Positions 44,724 to 53,143 of a stretch of DNA of 64,000 nt are shown in pieces; position 1 is the first letter of the stretch; every line of letters begins with the position of its first letter. The stretch is from an uncultured Psychrobacter sp. Its GTDB lineage: Bacteria; Pseudomonadota; Gammaproteobacteria; Pseudomonadales; Moraxellaceae. The DNA lies in the NCBI GenBank assembly GCA_947501045.1, contig CANMUI010000001.1:992001-1056000 (forward strand). Reading direction: 5' to 3'. Both the position numbers and the translations under genes were made by a program. The notes below the pieces were generated by a model. It was not told where the DNA came from, made no database searches, and was given only the letters and a program-made list of their open reading frames with translations.

Positions 44724-46805
44724 ATGAGTTATGAATTTCGTTTGGGCGTAGACGCTGGTGGTACTTTTACTGATTTTGTATTAGCTGAACAACTTGGAGA
44801 TATCCATCTGTTTAAAGCGCCATCGACCCCAGAGGATGGCACTAAAGCCATTGCTAATGGACTACGACAAATCTCAGATAAGTTTGACCGTCCTATCACC
44901 GATATTATTCAAGCCTGTGATCTATGTATCAATGGTACAACGGTGGCTCTAAACGCCTTGATTCAAATGAAAGGCGTTAAAGTGGGGCTGCTCTGCACCG
45001 AAGGTCACGAGGATAGTATCGAGATTCGCTTAGGTCACAAAGAAGAAGGTCATCGTTATGACGCCAGCTATCCACCAGCACCGCAAATAGCGCCGCGTGA
45101 TCTGCGCTTTCCTATACGTGGTCGCATACTGGCTGATGGCAGCGAGCGTGAGGAGCTTAACGAAGACGATATTTTAGCAGCCATTGAAGAGCTCAAACGT
45201 CAAGACGTCAAAAGTGTGGCGATCTCCTTTGTCTGGTCGATTCGCGACACCAAGCATGAGCAGCGCGCCAAAGAGCTGGTAGAGCAGCATATGCCCGACG
45301 TTTTTGTGTGCTGTGGCAGTGAAGTTTATCCGCAAATTAAAGAATATACACGCACCTCAACGACCCTAGTCAATGCTTATCTAAGCCCGATCATGTCCTC
45401 TTATGTGTACAAAATTGATGATTACTTTAAGCAATTGGGCGCCGATCAACCCGTACGTTATTTTCAGTCCAATGGCGGATTGGCACTAGGGGAGGTGATG
45501 AAGGAGCGAGCAGTTAACGCCATTAATTCCGGACCTGCTTCTGCGCCACAAGCGGGATTATATGTCGCTGAACCCTTTGGGATCAACAACGTCATCACCG
45601 TCGATATGGGCGGCACCTCCTTTGATATCACTTTGGCAAAAGACGGTAAAACCAGTCTTAATCGCGATATTGACTTTTTGCGTAACCGAATTGGCGTGCC
45701 TATGATTCATGTCGAGACTTTGGGGGCAGGCGGCGGCTCTATTGGTCATATTAATAACTTTGGCATGCTAGAGGTCGGGCCACAAAGTGCTGGTGCAACC
45801 CCGGGACCGGCTTGCTACGGTAAAGGTGGTACCCAGCCCACAGTTACTGATGCCAACTTAGTACTAGGCTACCTGCGCTCAGGGGCAGTATTGGGTGGTA
45901 TCGTTACTCTCGATGAGGATAAAGCTGCAGCGGCTATTAAAGAGCATATCGCTGATCCATTAAATATCGATCTTGCCCATGCCGCCTTTGGTATCAGCAC
46001 CATCGTCAACCAAAATATGGCTAACGGCATCAGACGTATCACCATTGAAAAAGGCTATGATCCGCGCGATTTTGCTTTAATTTGCGCAGGCGGCGCGGCA
46101 GGTATGCACATTATTGATTTAGCCGAAGAGATGGGTATCAATACCATACTGGTACCGAAGATTGCTTCTTGTTTATGCGCATTTGGTCAAATTATATCTG
46201 ATGTCAAATACTCTTATCTTGCCACGCAGATTATGATCATGTCTCCTGATGCTAATCTGGATAAATTAAACGCGACGCTGTCACGCTTAGAGAATGAAGG
46301 CATCGCCAAGCTTAAAGAAGATGGCTTTAGTGACGACGATATAGTCATTGAGCGCGCTATGGAGATGCGCTATGTCGGTCAAGTACATGAATGTAATGTC
46401 ATCGTGCCCAATGGTGAGATTGATAGCGATGCGGCCGCTAATATCTTGCAAGCCTTTCATAAACGGCATAAAGAGCTATATACTTATGATGAAAAAGACA
46501 GCGCCGTAGAGCTGGTCAATGTCGAGGTCTCAGTGATTGGTAAGGTTGAAAAGCCCAGCTTGCCAACGCTGGACGCACAATCAGGAACGGTAGAAGACGC
46601 TAAGATAGACGCGCGCGAGATGATACATGATCACAGTTATGAGTGGGTTAATACGCCTATTTATGACGGTACGCAGTTTGGAGCGGGAGCGGTGATTAAG
46701 GGGCCGGCGCTTATTGAAGAGCCTACCACGACCATCGTTATTAAACCCAATTGGCAAGCAGATTTGCATCAATCTGGTACTTATAGGTTGAGTAAAATTC
46801 ATTAA
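44724..46805 (+). CDS. Hydantoinase A/oxoprolinase family subunit
   Basis: This is the ATP-binding partner of HyuB. The 693-residue protein begins FRLGVDAGGTFTDFVL, an actin-like phosphate loop, and has a second one at NVITVDMGGTSFDITLAKDG (about residues 287-306), followed by GGGSIGHINNFGMLEVGPQSAGATPGPACYG. It has no Cys-rich insertion. Domains are Hydant_A_N and Hydantoinase_A. With HyuB it would hydrolyse or carboxylate a cyclic amide, ketone or related compound in the cytoplasm. A hairpin lies after the stop. Confidence 0.88.
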   Translation: MSYEFRLGVDAGGTFTDFVLAEQLGDIHLFKAPSTPEDGTKAIANGLRQISDKFDRPITDIIQACDLCINGTTVALNALIQMKGVKVGLLCTEGHEDSIEIRLGHKEEGHRYDASYPPAPQIAPRDLRFPIRGRILADGSEREELNEDDILAAIEELKRQDVKSVAISFVWSIRDTKHEQRAKELVEQHMPDVFVCCGSEVYPQIKEYTRTSTTLVNAYLSPIMSSYVYKIDDYFKQLGADQPVRYFQSNGGLALGEVMKERAVNAINSGPASAPQAGLYVAEPFGINNVITVDMGGTSFDITLAKDGKTSLNRDIDFLRNRIGVPMIHVETLGAGGGSIGHINNFGMLEVGPQSAGATPGPACYGKGGTQPTVTDANLVLGYLRSGAVLGGIVTLDEDKAAAAIKEHIADPLNIDLAHAAFGISTIVNQNMANGIRRITIEKGYDPRDFALICAGGAAGMHIIDLAEEMGINTILVPKIASCLCAFGQIISDVKYSYLATQIMIMSPDANLDKLNATLSRLENEGIAKLKEDGFSDDDIVIERAMEMRYVGQVHECNVIVPNGEIDSDAAANILQAFHKRHKELYTYDEKDSAVELVNVEVSVIGKVEKPSLPTLDAQSGTVEDAKIDAREMIHDHSYEWVNTPIYDGTQFGAGAVIKGPALIEEPTTTIVIKPNWQADLHQSGTYRLSKIH

Positions 46806-46827
46806 TATGAATATAATACTATTTGTA

Positions 46828-46856
46828 ACCCTTCTTCCACTAGTGGGAAGGAGGGT
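46828..46856 (+). terminator. Possible weak terminator after hyuA
   Basis: ACCCTTCTTCC and GGGAAGGAGGGT can pair around ACTAGT with one or two mismatches, but no T tract follows. It may be a processing or pausing hairpin rather than a real terminator. Confidence 0.4.
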
Positions 46857-46942
46857 CTCTGTGTTTCTGCGGATAAAAAATTAAAGATATAATGGAGAAA
46901 TAAGAGACAGCTGCAAATTCATTGCCTAGCATTTAAGGATGA

Positions 46943-47992
46943 ATGCGGATGAAAGATAACAATCAAGATAGGGAAGCTGGCAAAAATAGCAACGAGTATG
47001 CTGATAACACTCGTTTAGATAGCCACCAAAAATTTGAGACTGAACTCCGAAGTAAGCAAGGTCAACAGCTACTCAACGCTGATGGTTGGCAACGCGTGAT
47101 CAATGAAACCTACTTTGATTTAAAGGTGCAAGTTAAAAAACCCAACCAGTTTGCTGGCAGCATCCAACAAGCCAAATTAGCGCAGATAGGTATTTCAGGC
47201 TACTTAGCTGATGGGGTACATTATCAGCGTAGTGGACCGCATTTATCGCAAAACGGTGACAGTATTTTACTGACTTTTCCACTGAGTGGCTCAGTAAACT
47301 TCCAGCAGCAACAGCGTGAGCTTGTGTGTCATCCTGGCCAATTCTTTATCGAATTATCCCATCAACCTTATCAATTTTATCATACTCAAACAGCACAGCT
47401 ACAAGTGCTCAAAGTGCCTATTGCCAAGCTGATCTCTCATCAGCGTTTGATAGAGCAGTATTTTGCTCAGCCAATTACTACCGAAAAAGGCTCTGGACGA
47501 TTGCTGCAGCATCAAATTGCTCATACTCTACATCTAGCCACTAACTTTGAGTTGACGTCTGTTGAGCTACAGTTACTCCAGCAGCAATTAATAGATTTAA
47601 TCGTCCATACCCTGCATCGCCCAACGCTGTCGTTAGCCGACAGTCAGGTATCCACCATTAAAGCTGCGCATCTACGACGCATCGAAAGCTTCATCTATTT
47701 TCACTTAGCTGATCCAGAGCTTTCGCCGCAGCTGGTAGCGCAGGCTTGTCATATCTCTGAGCGCTATTTGCATGTGCTATTTAAAGAGATGCCTTATACC
47801 TTTGCCGAGTGGGTCAAAATGACAAGACTGTCAGTTGCGAATAAACTGCTTATGAAAGGTAGTTATAGCTCGGTTGCTGATATCGGTTATCAGGTTGGTT
47901 TTACCGATCAAAGCTACTTTTCGCGTATATATAAGCAGCAGTTTGGCTATTCGCCTAAAGATACGCCTTTAAACCCTGCCAAGCCGCATTAA
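46943..47992 (+). CDS. AraC-family transcriptional regulator
   Basis: The 349-residue protein has a C-terminal double helix-turn-helix (about residues 250-340, ending in VADIGYQVGFTDQSYFSRIYKQQFGYSPKD) and an AraC_binding_2-like N-terminal domain of the feaR/OruR type (about 60-220). Such regulators often activate adjacent catabolic genes in response to the substrate. It follows hyuBA on the same strand, so it is the probable regulator of the permease-hyuBA set. A second ATG two codons in has better spacing to AAGGA and may be the actual start. Confidence 0.88.
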   Translation: MRMKDNNQDREAGKNSNEYADNTRLDSHQKFETELRSKQGQQLLNADGWQRVINETYFDLKVQVKKPNQFAGSIQQAKLAQIGISGYLADGVHYQRSGPHLSQNGDSILLTFPLSGSVNFQQQQRELVCHPGQFFIELSHQPYQFYHTQTAQLQVLKVPIAKLISHQRLIEQYFAQPITTEKGSGRLLQHQIAHTLHLATNFELTSVELQLLQQQLIDLIVHTLHRPTLSLADSQVSTIKAAHLRRIESFIYFHLADPELSPQLVAQACHISERYLHVLFKEMPYTFAEWVKMTRLSVANKLLMKGSYSSVADIGYQVGFTDQSYFSRIYKQQFGYSPKDTPLNPAKPH

Positions 47993-48053
47993 TCATTTAA
48001 TAGCTAGTATTTTAATAAAACTCGCTTCAACTTTTAAACTAGGAAATAACATT

Positions 48054-48383
48054 ATGAAAATGGAAAATATACCGTTTGGCACTACCGACTGGACGAGCGT
48101 AGAAGCGGTAGAAGTTAAAGGAGAGACCGGAGCTGGCTACTGGAAAACGCTTGATTTTAACAACATTCAGGTGCATATGGTGGAATATTCTGCCGGTTAT
48201 TTGGCTGACCACTGGTGCTATAAAGGTCATATTTTGCTGTGCATGGAAGGGGAGTTAAACACTGAGCTTAAAGATGGCCGTACTGTTACTTTGACGCCCG
48301 GCATGACTTATCAAGTCGCGGACGATACGATAGCGCATCGCTCGTCCACTAAAGATGGCGCGAAGTTGTTTATTGTGGATTAA
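48054..48383 (+). CDS. Small single-domain cupin (DHCW-motif type)
   Basis: The 109-residue beta-barrel protein contains HMVEYSAGYLADHWCYKGHILLCMEGEL, which combines the first cupin motif with the ADHWC signature of this small conserved family, and TLTPGMTYQVADDTIAHRS as the second cupin motif with a metal-binding histidine. Enzymatic function is unknown. It is 61 bases after the AraC gene, on the same strand, with a good ribosome binding site (AGGAAATAAC). Confidence 0.85.
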   Translation: MKMENIPFGTTDWTSVEAVEVKGETGAGYWKTLDFNNIQVHMVEYSAGYLADHWCYKGHILLCMEGELNTELKDGRTVTLTPGMTYQVADDTIAHRSSTKDGAKLFIVD

Positions 48384-48462
48384 GGATGCAAGTTTGGAGT
48401 GGCTAAGAAGTTGAGTTGTCTTTTTATAAGGCAATTTTTAGTTATGGCCAATAAATGATCAT

Positions 48463-48493
48463 AAAAAAAGAGACCATTAACAGTCTCTTTTTT
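48463..48493. terminator. Bidirectional terminator between the cupin and SMP-30 genes
   Basis: AAAAAAAGAGAC and GTCTCTTTTTT arms around CATTAACA give T tracts on both strands. It ends the plus-strand cupin unit and the convergent minus-strand run. Confidence 0.92.
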
Positions 48494-48529
48494 GTGAATG
48501 ATGTTTCATCCACTGATTCCATACTTAAA

Positions 48530-49429
48530 TTAAGGCGTGCCAGCGTGACCGACTTTAACTTGGGTAGCCAACATACGACCTTTGGTCTCAGCTTTACGTG
48601 AAGCTTCATCCCAATCAGGAGCGGCACACATAAACAACGTTCTGCCATCTATTCCACCAAGAGCTACGGCAAAGATACCGTCAGGTGCAGTATCAATAGT
48701 TTCTAAGATCTCTCCACCTTCTTTTATACGTACCGCACGCTGGTTCAAGGTATCAGCAATCCAAACCGCGCCTTCGCTATCTAATGCTAATCCGTCCGGC
48801 AAGATTTTGGCGTTCTCAATACGCAAACCTAAATTAGGTTCGTCTCCAAGCGCGCCAAAGCTGGCAAAGTCACGTCTCTTACCTAGAGTACCATCATCTA
48901 AGATGTCAAACTGGGAGATTCTATTACCAAATAGCTCATTGACGATGAGTGTTTTTTGGTCAGCCGATATCACCATGCCGTTGGGAAAAGATAACCCTTC
49001 TGCCACCACCTGCGAGCTGCCATCGGGATTAACCAGCACCAACCCTGTGTTCTCATGATCAGCGCCGCCCATCAAATCAAAACCGAAGTTACCGACATAA
49101 GCATTGCCATTGGGTGCAACCACCATGTCATTAGCATGCCCTCCGCAGTGCTCCCAGATATCGGCATGAACAACCAGCTCGCCATTGTCTTCTAGGCGCA
49201 TAACTTTGCGATCTTTCATTGATACTACCAGCATACGTCCATCAGGTAGCCAGCCAAGGCCTGAAGGTTGATTCTCAATATGAACCATTTTTTCTGCTAC
49301 GCCGTCATTGTTAACGCGGTAAACCCCTTCGGTATAAAAATCGACAAACCATAACGCATTTTTATACCAACGTGGCCCTTCTAGATAGTGAAGGCTATCT
49401 ACAACTACATGTAATTCTCGTTTTGACAT
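48530..49429 (-). CDS. SMP-30/gluconolactonase-family lactonase
   Basis: The 299-residue protein is a six-bladed beta-propeller of the SMP-30/LRE family, which hydrolyses lactones of sugars or other acids with a divalent metal. LEGPRW near residue 17 (metal-binding Glu), NDMVVAPNGNAYVGNFG, LSFPNGMVIS (Asn) and PDGLALDSEGAVWIADTLN (Asp) are the expected metal and loop positions. It is the last gene of the minus-strand run, 45 bases after the alcohol dehydrogenase gene. A lactone intermediate in the neighbouring catabolic pathway is a possible substrate (inference). Confidence 0.87.
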   Translation of the reverse strand: MSKRELHVVVDSLHYLEGPRWYKNALWFVDFYTEGVYRVNNDGVAEKMVHIENQPSGLGWLPDGRMLVVSMKDRKVMRLEDNGELVVHADIWEHCGGHANDMVVAPNGNAYVGNFGFDLMGGADHENTGLVLVNPDGSSQVVAEGLSFPNGMVISADQKTLIVNELFGNRISQFDILDDGTLGKRRDFASFGALGDEPNLGLRIENAKILPDGLALDSEGAVWIADTLNQRAVRIKEGGEILETIDTAPDGIFAVALGGIDGRTLFMCAAPDWDEASRKAETKGRMLATQVKVGHAGTP

Positions 49430-49474
49430 AAATATCTTCCTTGATTAGTAGTACTTTAAAGTAGTGAGTTTTGG

Positions 49475-50638
49475 CTACATGATTTCCTTATACATAGTAG
49501 TTACTTCTTCTACCGTTATGTCCTTTGGGTTGGTTGCTATGAGTCGTGCATAAGTATTGATGACAATATTAGCTAGCGCTGGAATATCTTGCTCAGTAAT
49601 ATCAAGCTCGCTCAGGCGGTACTTAAGACCGCTGTTTTTTAGAAAATCTCTTAAGGTATCAATAAAAAGAGTTGCCGCTTCTAAATCATTTAGAGCAGTG
49701 GTTTGGGTAGGCATGACCACGCGCGCTAATTCTGCATAAAGGGGCGCGGCTTCTGGTAAGTTGAAAGCAAATACAGGGCACATAACCAAAGCGTTACCGT
49801 GTCCATGCGGAATATGAAAGTTGATGCTGAGCGGATAAGACAAGCCATGAACGGCTGCTACGGAAGAATTAATAAAAGCAATACCAGCCAGCGCTGACCC
49901 TAACAACATATCGCTACGAGCCTCAATATCATCACCATGATTGAGTACTTGCTCAAAGTTTTGCCATAGCATTTGCAGTCCTTTGACAGCTAAGGCATCG
50001 GATATAGGATTTTTTTTAGTACGACTGGTATAGGCTTCGATACAATGCACCATCGCATCAAGTGCGGTTGCAGCGGTAATGTGGCGGGGGAGCTTAAGCG
50101 TTAATGTAGCATCTAAGAGCGCAACGTCAGGGAGTATCTTGGGTGTATAAATGGCCTTTTTACTACCATCTTTGGCGGTAATGACTGATACAAAGGTCGC
50201 CTCAGCGCCAGTACCTGCGGTGGTTGGTATAGCAAAAAGGGGTAGTTTTTTAAATATACTTAAGTCGGTATCCAAAATGTCATTAATTGAACCAAAATCG
50301 TTGGGATGTAGAGCGACGATTTTGGCCGTATCAATAGAGCTACCGCCGCCTAAGCCAATTACCAAGTCGCATTGGTTGTCTCTAGCAGCCTTGATAGCTT
50401 TATTAACCACTTCAATAGGTGGGTCAGCAATGACAGCATCGAAAACAGTGACTTTAATATCAGAGTCCTGCAGCGATTGCACAGCAATATCGATATAGCC
50501 CAGCTCTGCAATACCTTTATCAGTCACGATAATAGCTGATGTTGCACTATATTGTTTGGCAAGAGTCCCTAGTTTTTGGCGCATACTATCAGCTTCGCTG
50601 ATAATATGACCATTGGTATAAAACTCAATCCCTGTCAT
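49475..50638 (-). CDS. Iron-containing alcohol dehydrogenase
   Basis: This is an NAD(P)-dependent Fe-type dehydrogenase of about 387 residues. Nucleotide site VIGLGGGSSIDTAKIVAL, AIPTTAGTGAEATFVSVIT, and metal ligands in ALDAMVHCIEAY, AAVHGLSYPLSINFHIPHGHGNALVM are intact. It could act on a small alcohol or semialdehyde such as 4-hydroxybutyrate/succinate semialdehyde, but the substrate is not fixed by sequence. The open frame extends 15 codons further to a TTG; the ATG used follows AAGGAAGAAAATA. It is coupled in location to the SMP-30 gene. Confidence 0.88.
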   Translation of the reverse strand: MTGIEFYTNGHIISEADSMRQKLGTLAKQYSATSAIIVTDKGIAELGYIDIAVQSLQDSDIKVTVFDAVIADPPIEVVNKAIKAARDNQCDLVIGLGGGSSIDTAKIVALHPNDFGSINDILDTDLSIFKKLPLFAIPTTAGTGAEATFVSVITAKDGSKKAIYTPKILPDVALLDATLTLKLPRHITAATALDAMVHCIEAYTSRTKKNPISDALAVKGLQMLWQNFEQVLNHGDDIEARSDMLLGSALAGIAFINSSVAAVHGLSYPLSINFHIPHGHGNALVMCPVFAFNLPEAAPLYAELARVVMPTQTTALNDLEAATLFIDTLRDFLKNSGLKYRLSELDITEQDIPALANIVINTYARLIATNPKDITVEEVTTMYKEIM

Positions 50639-50846
50639 TATTTTCTTCCTTGTTTGAGGACTACGTTTGAACGTCTGGCTCAATCGCTATCTTGTCTTAC
50701 TGCAAATAAACGTTCTTGACTAGAGTTTTTTATTATTAACCTACTATAAATGGTTATCGTACTACTATAATCAAATTCATATTAACTTTTATCTACAAAC
50801 AGATATCATTATTCAAGCAAAATAACCCTTATATAAACATTTTTTA

Positions 50847-51806
50847 TTAAGCACTTTTAGCAGGGCTATCTGCAAATTCAGCCAGCATATCATCAATACG
50901 TTGATCCTTTTGTTGCCATGCCTGCTCGACCCAGTCGAACATTTGCGCTTTAACCGCTTCATCGTTCTCGTAGCCGCCGTTTTTAAGGTCGGTCATCAGG
51001 CCCTTTGGCATATCAATATAGCGCACATCAACGCCCAAGCGCTTAATATTACCTTTCCATAAGTCGCCATAAGCTGGTACGCCGTCAGGATAAACGATCG
51101 TCATATCCAAGATGCCGTCTATATCTTCACCCAAGGCATTGACGGCAAGTGCCAAACCGCCTGCACGTGGTTTAAGCAAATGCGTGTATGGCGAGTTTTG
51201 TTTATCGCGCTTAGCTTTAGTAAAACGTGTCCCTTCTAGGTAATTGAGTAGAGTAAAAGGCTTGTCTTTGAGCAGGGCGCAGGCACGTTTGGCCTCGGCG
51301 ATGTCCTTACCTTTTAAGGCAGGGTTTTTGGCAATGGCTTCTTTAGAATGTCGGCGCATCATTGGAAAGTCTAAAAAATAAAAAGTTTGACCAACGATAG
51401 GGATATAGATCAGCTCAAACTTAGTAAAAAAACGCGTAAGCGGTAGACGGTTCTCACTAATATATTGGACAATGCTAGTATCGACCCATGATTGATGGTT
51501 GCTGATCAGTAGATACTTACCCTCGGTATTTACGTCATCAGGTAGACTAATACGCCAGTCTTTTTTGGGTAGCACATAATCTATGACCGCATTGTTACTG
51601 TTAATCCAATGATTGGCAATTTTGATCACCGTTTTATCAGCAATAGAGGCGCCGGTTATTATTTTAGTTGCGCCCATAAGCCATATCGGGATAGCGCCGC
51701 CAAAACTATTTACAGCAATAACACCAGTGGCAGTAGCCAGCGACACTGCTTTACCCAATTTAGGACTACGATCATGCATTTTTTGCAAAAGTGCTGCCAC
51801 GCGCAT
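50847..51806 (-). CDS. Lysophospholipid acyltransferase-family protein (PlsC/YihG-like)
   Basis: The product is a membrane-associated 1-acylglycerol-phosphate acyltransferase-type enzyme of 319 residues. The catalytic NHQSWVDT (NHx4D type, about residue 100) and EGTRFTKAKRD (about residue 190) motifs are clear, and an N-terminal hydrophobic segment suggests membrane binding. This branch (YihG) usually acts on lysophospholipids. Its place inside a catabolic run appears incidental. AAAGAGAAC provides the ribosome binding site. Confidence 0.85.
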   Translation of the reverse strand: MRVAALLQKMHDRSPKLGKAVSLATATGVIAVNSFGGAIPIWLMGATKIITGASIADKTVIKIANHWINSNNAVIDYVLPKKDWRISLPDDVNTEGKYLLISNHQSWVDTSIVQYISENRLPLTRFFTKFELIYIPIVGQTFYFLDFPMMRRHSKEAIAKNPALKGKDIAEAKRACALLKDKPFTLLNYLEGTRFTKAKRDKQNSPYTHLLKPRAGGLALAVNALGEDIDGILDMTIVYPDGVPAYGDLWKGNIKRLGVDVRYIDMPKGLMTDLKNGGYENDEAVKAQMFDWVEQAWQQKDQRIDDMLAEFADSPAKSA

Positions 51807-51933
51807 AGTAAGTTCTCTTTATCCCAATAATCGATATCAACTTACCAGCCTCAGTAAGTCATGAATGTTTTACAAGTACAAACTAAATAGACTACGAAAT
51901 AGCTACTATTATCCACATTACTAGAAATGTTTT

Positions 51934-52953
51934 CTAGCGCTTTTCAGCAACGTTCAAGTCATTCGCATAAGCAAATAAAGCTGGCGCGCCGCCCGTATGC
52001 CAAAATAGCACGCGATCCGTTTGCTTAATTTGTCCCGATCGAATCATATCTAACAGCCCGCCCATCGCGCGTCCCGTGTAGACAGGGTCTAATAATATGC
52101 CTTCTGTTTGTGCTAGGGTAGCAATGGCTTCGTTTTCTAAATGGCCAATTACGCCATACCCTTCACCAACATAATCATCATTTAGAATCAGATCGCTATC
52201 TGAAAACTGATAATCGATATCTATCAACCTTGCTGTACTGTTAGCCAGCGCCACAATATGCTCATCAAAGGGCACTTGATCCATCTCACCTTTATCGATA
52301 TTTATGCCGACTATTTGACAATCAGACCCAAAAATTCTATCGCCCAGCATAAGACCGGCGTGGGTAGCACCGGAGCTGGAGGCAAAGACGATATGCGTAA
52401 ATGCGACGCCCATACTTTCGCGCTGAAATTCTAGTTCTCGAAAAGCTTCTACAAAAGCGATAGCACCAAGCTCGTTTGAGCCGCCGTAGGGTATGACGTA
52501 AGGTTTTTTACCTTCTTTTTTTAATTGCTCAACAATTTTAGGTATATCTTCGCCCTTACGATGAGCGCCTGCCCAGTGAATATGACAGCCAAAAATCTGA
52601 TCTAGCAGCAAATTACCTTGCACCTGATCAGGCTCCTCTCCGCCTAACACTAAATGACACTCAAGCCCCAAGCTCGCGGCCGCCCCTGCCGTCTGACGAC
52701 AATGATTCGACTGCGCCGCTCCCGCAGTAATCACCGTATCTGCGCCTTGTTTGAGCGCATCACCCATAATAAATTCAAGCTTACGGGTTTTGTTACCGCC
52801 AAGTGCTAGCCCCGTATTGTCATCTCTTTTCATAAAGATTTTCGGGCCGTTAAGCTTATCACTTAATTTGGCAAGCTCAACTAATGGGGTGGGGAAGAAG
52901 CCGAGAGACTGTCTGGGCATGTTGCTTATACTTATTAGGTTGTTATTGATCAT
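51934..52953 (-). CDS. D-cysteine desulfhydrase / ACC deaminase-family PLP enzyme
   Basis: The 339-residue fold-type II PLP enzyme carries the cofactor lysine Lys55 in GGNKTRKLEF and SNHCRQTAGAAASLG. The overall sequence is closest in appearance to D-cysteine desulfhydrases, which turn D-cysteine into pyruvate, sulfide and ammonia. L-cysteate sulfo-lyase (CuyA) and ACC deaminase share the fold, so the substrate is uncertain. It lies downstream of the terminated BCCT gene, on the same strand, with a modest ribosome binding site (GGAT). Confidence 0.85.
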   Translation of the reverse strand: MINNNLISISNMPRQSLGFFPTPLVELAKLSDKLNGPKIFMKRDDNTGLALGGNKTRKLEFIMGDALKQGADTVITAGAAQSNHCRQTAGAAASLGLECHLVLGGEEPDQVQGNLLLDQIFGCHIHWAGAHRKGEDIPKIVEQLKKEGKKPYVIPYGGSNELGAIAFVEAFRELEFQRESMGVAFTHIVFASSSGATHAGLMLGDRIFGSDCQIVGINIDKGEMDQVPFDEHIVALANSTARLIDIDYQFSDSDLILNDDYVGEGYGVIGHLENEAIATLAQTEGILLDPVYTGRAMGGLLDMIRSGQIKQTDRVLFWHTGGAPALFAYANDLNVAEKR

Positions 52954-53082
52954 GGTTTATCCGTAGTGATATTGAGTTAGGTTAAATCGAGTGAATTAAT
53001 GGGTATTAATAGCATAAAGCTATAAGCGGTAAAAGCAACTAAGGTTAAATGATGTCTGAGTAATTAAGCAAATTATAGAGAT

Positions 53083-53116
53083 AAAAAAACCTCAAACGAA
53101 ATTATGTTTGAGGCTA
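53083..53116 (-). terminator. Terminator of the BCCT gene and its upstream operon
   Basis: On the minus strand CCTCAAAC and GTTTGAGG arms flank an 8-base loop and run into seven T. This ends the catabolic operon before the desulfhydrase gene. Confidence 0.88.
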
Positions 53117-53143
53117 AAACTATTTAAGTTTTCTTAATAAATG

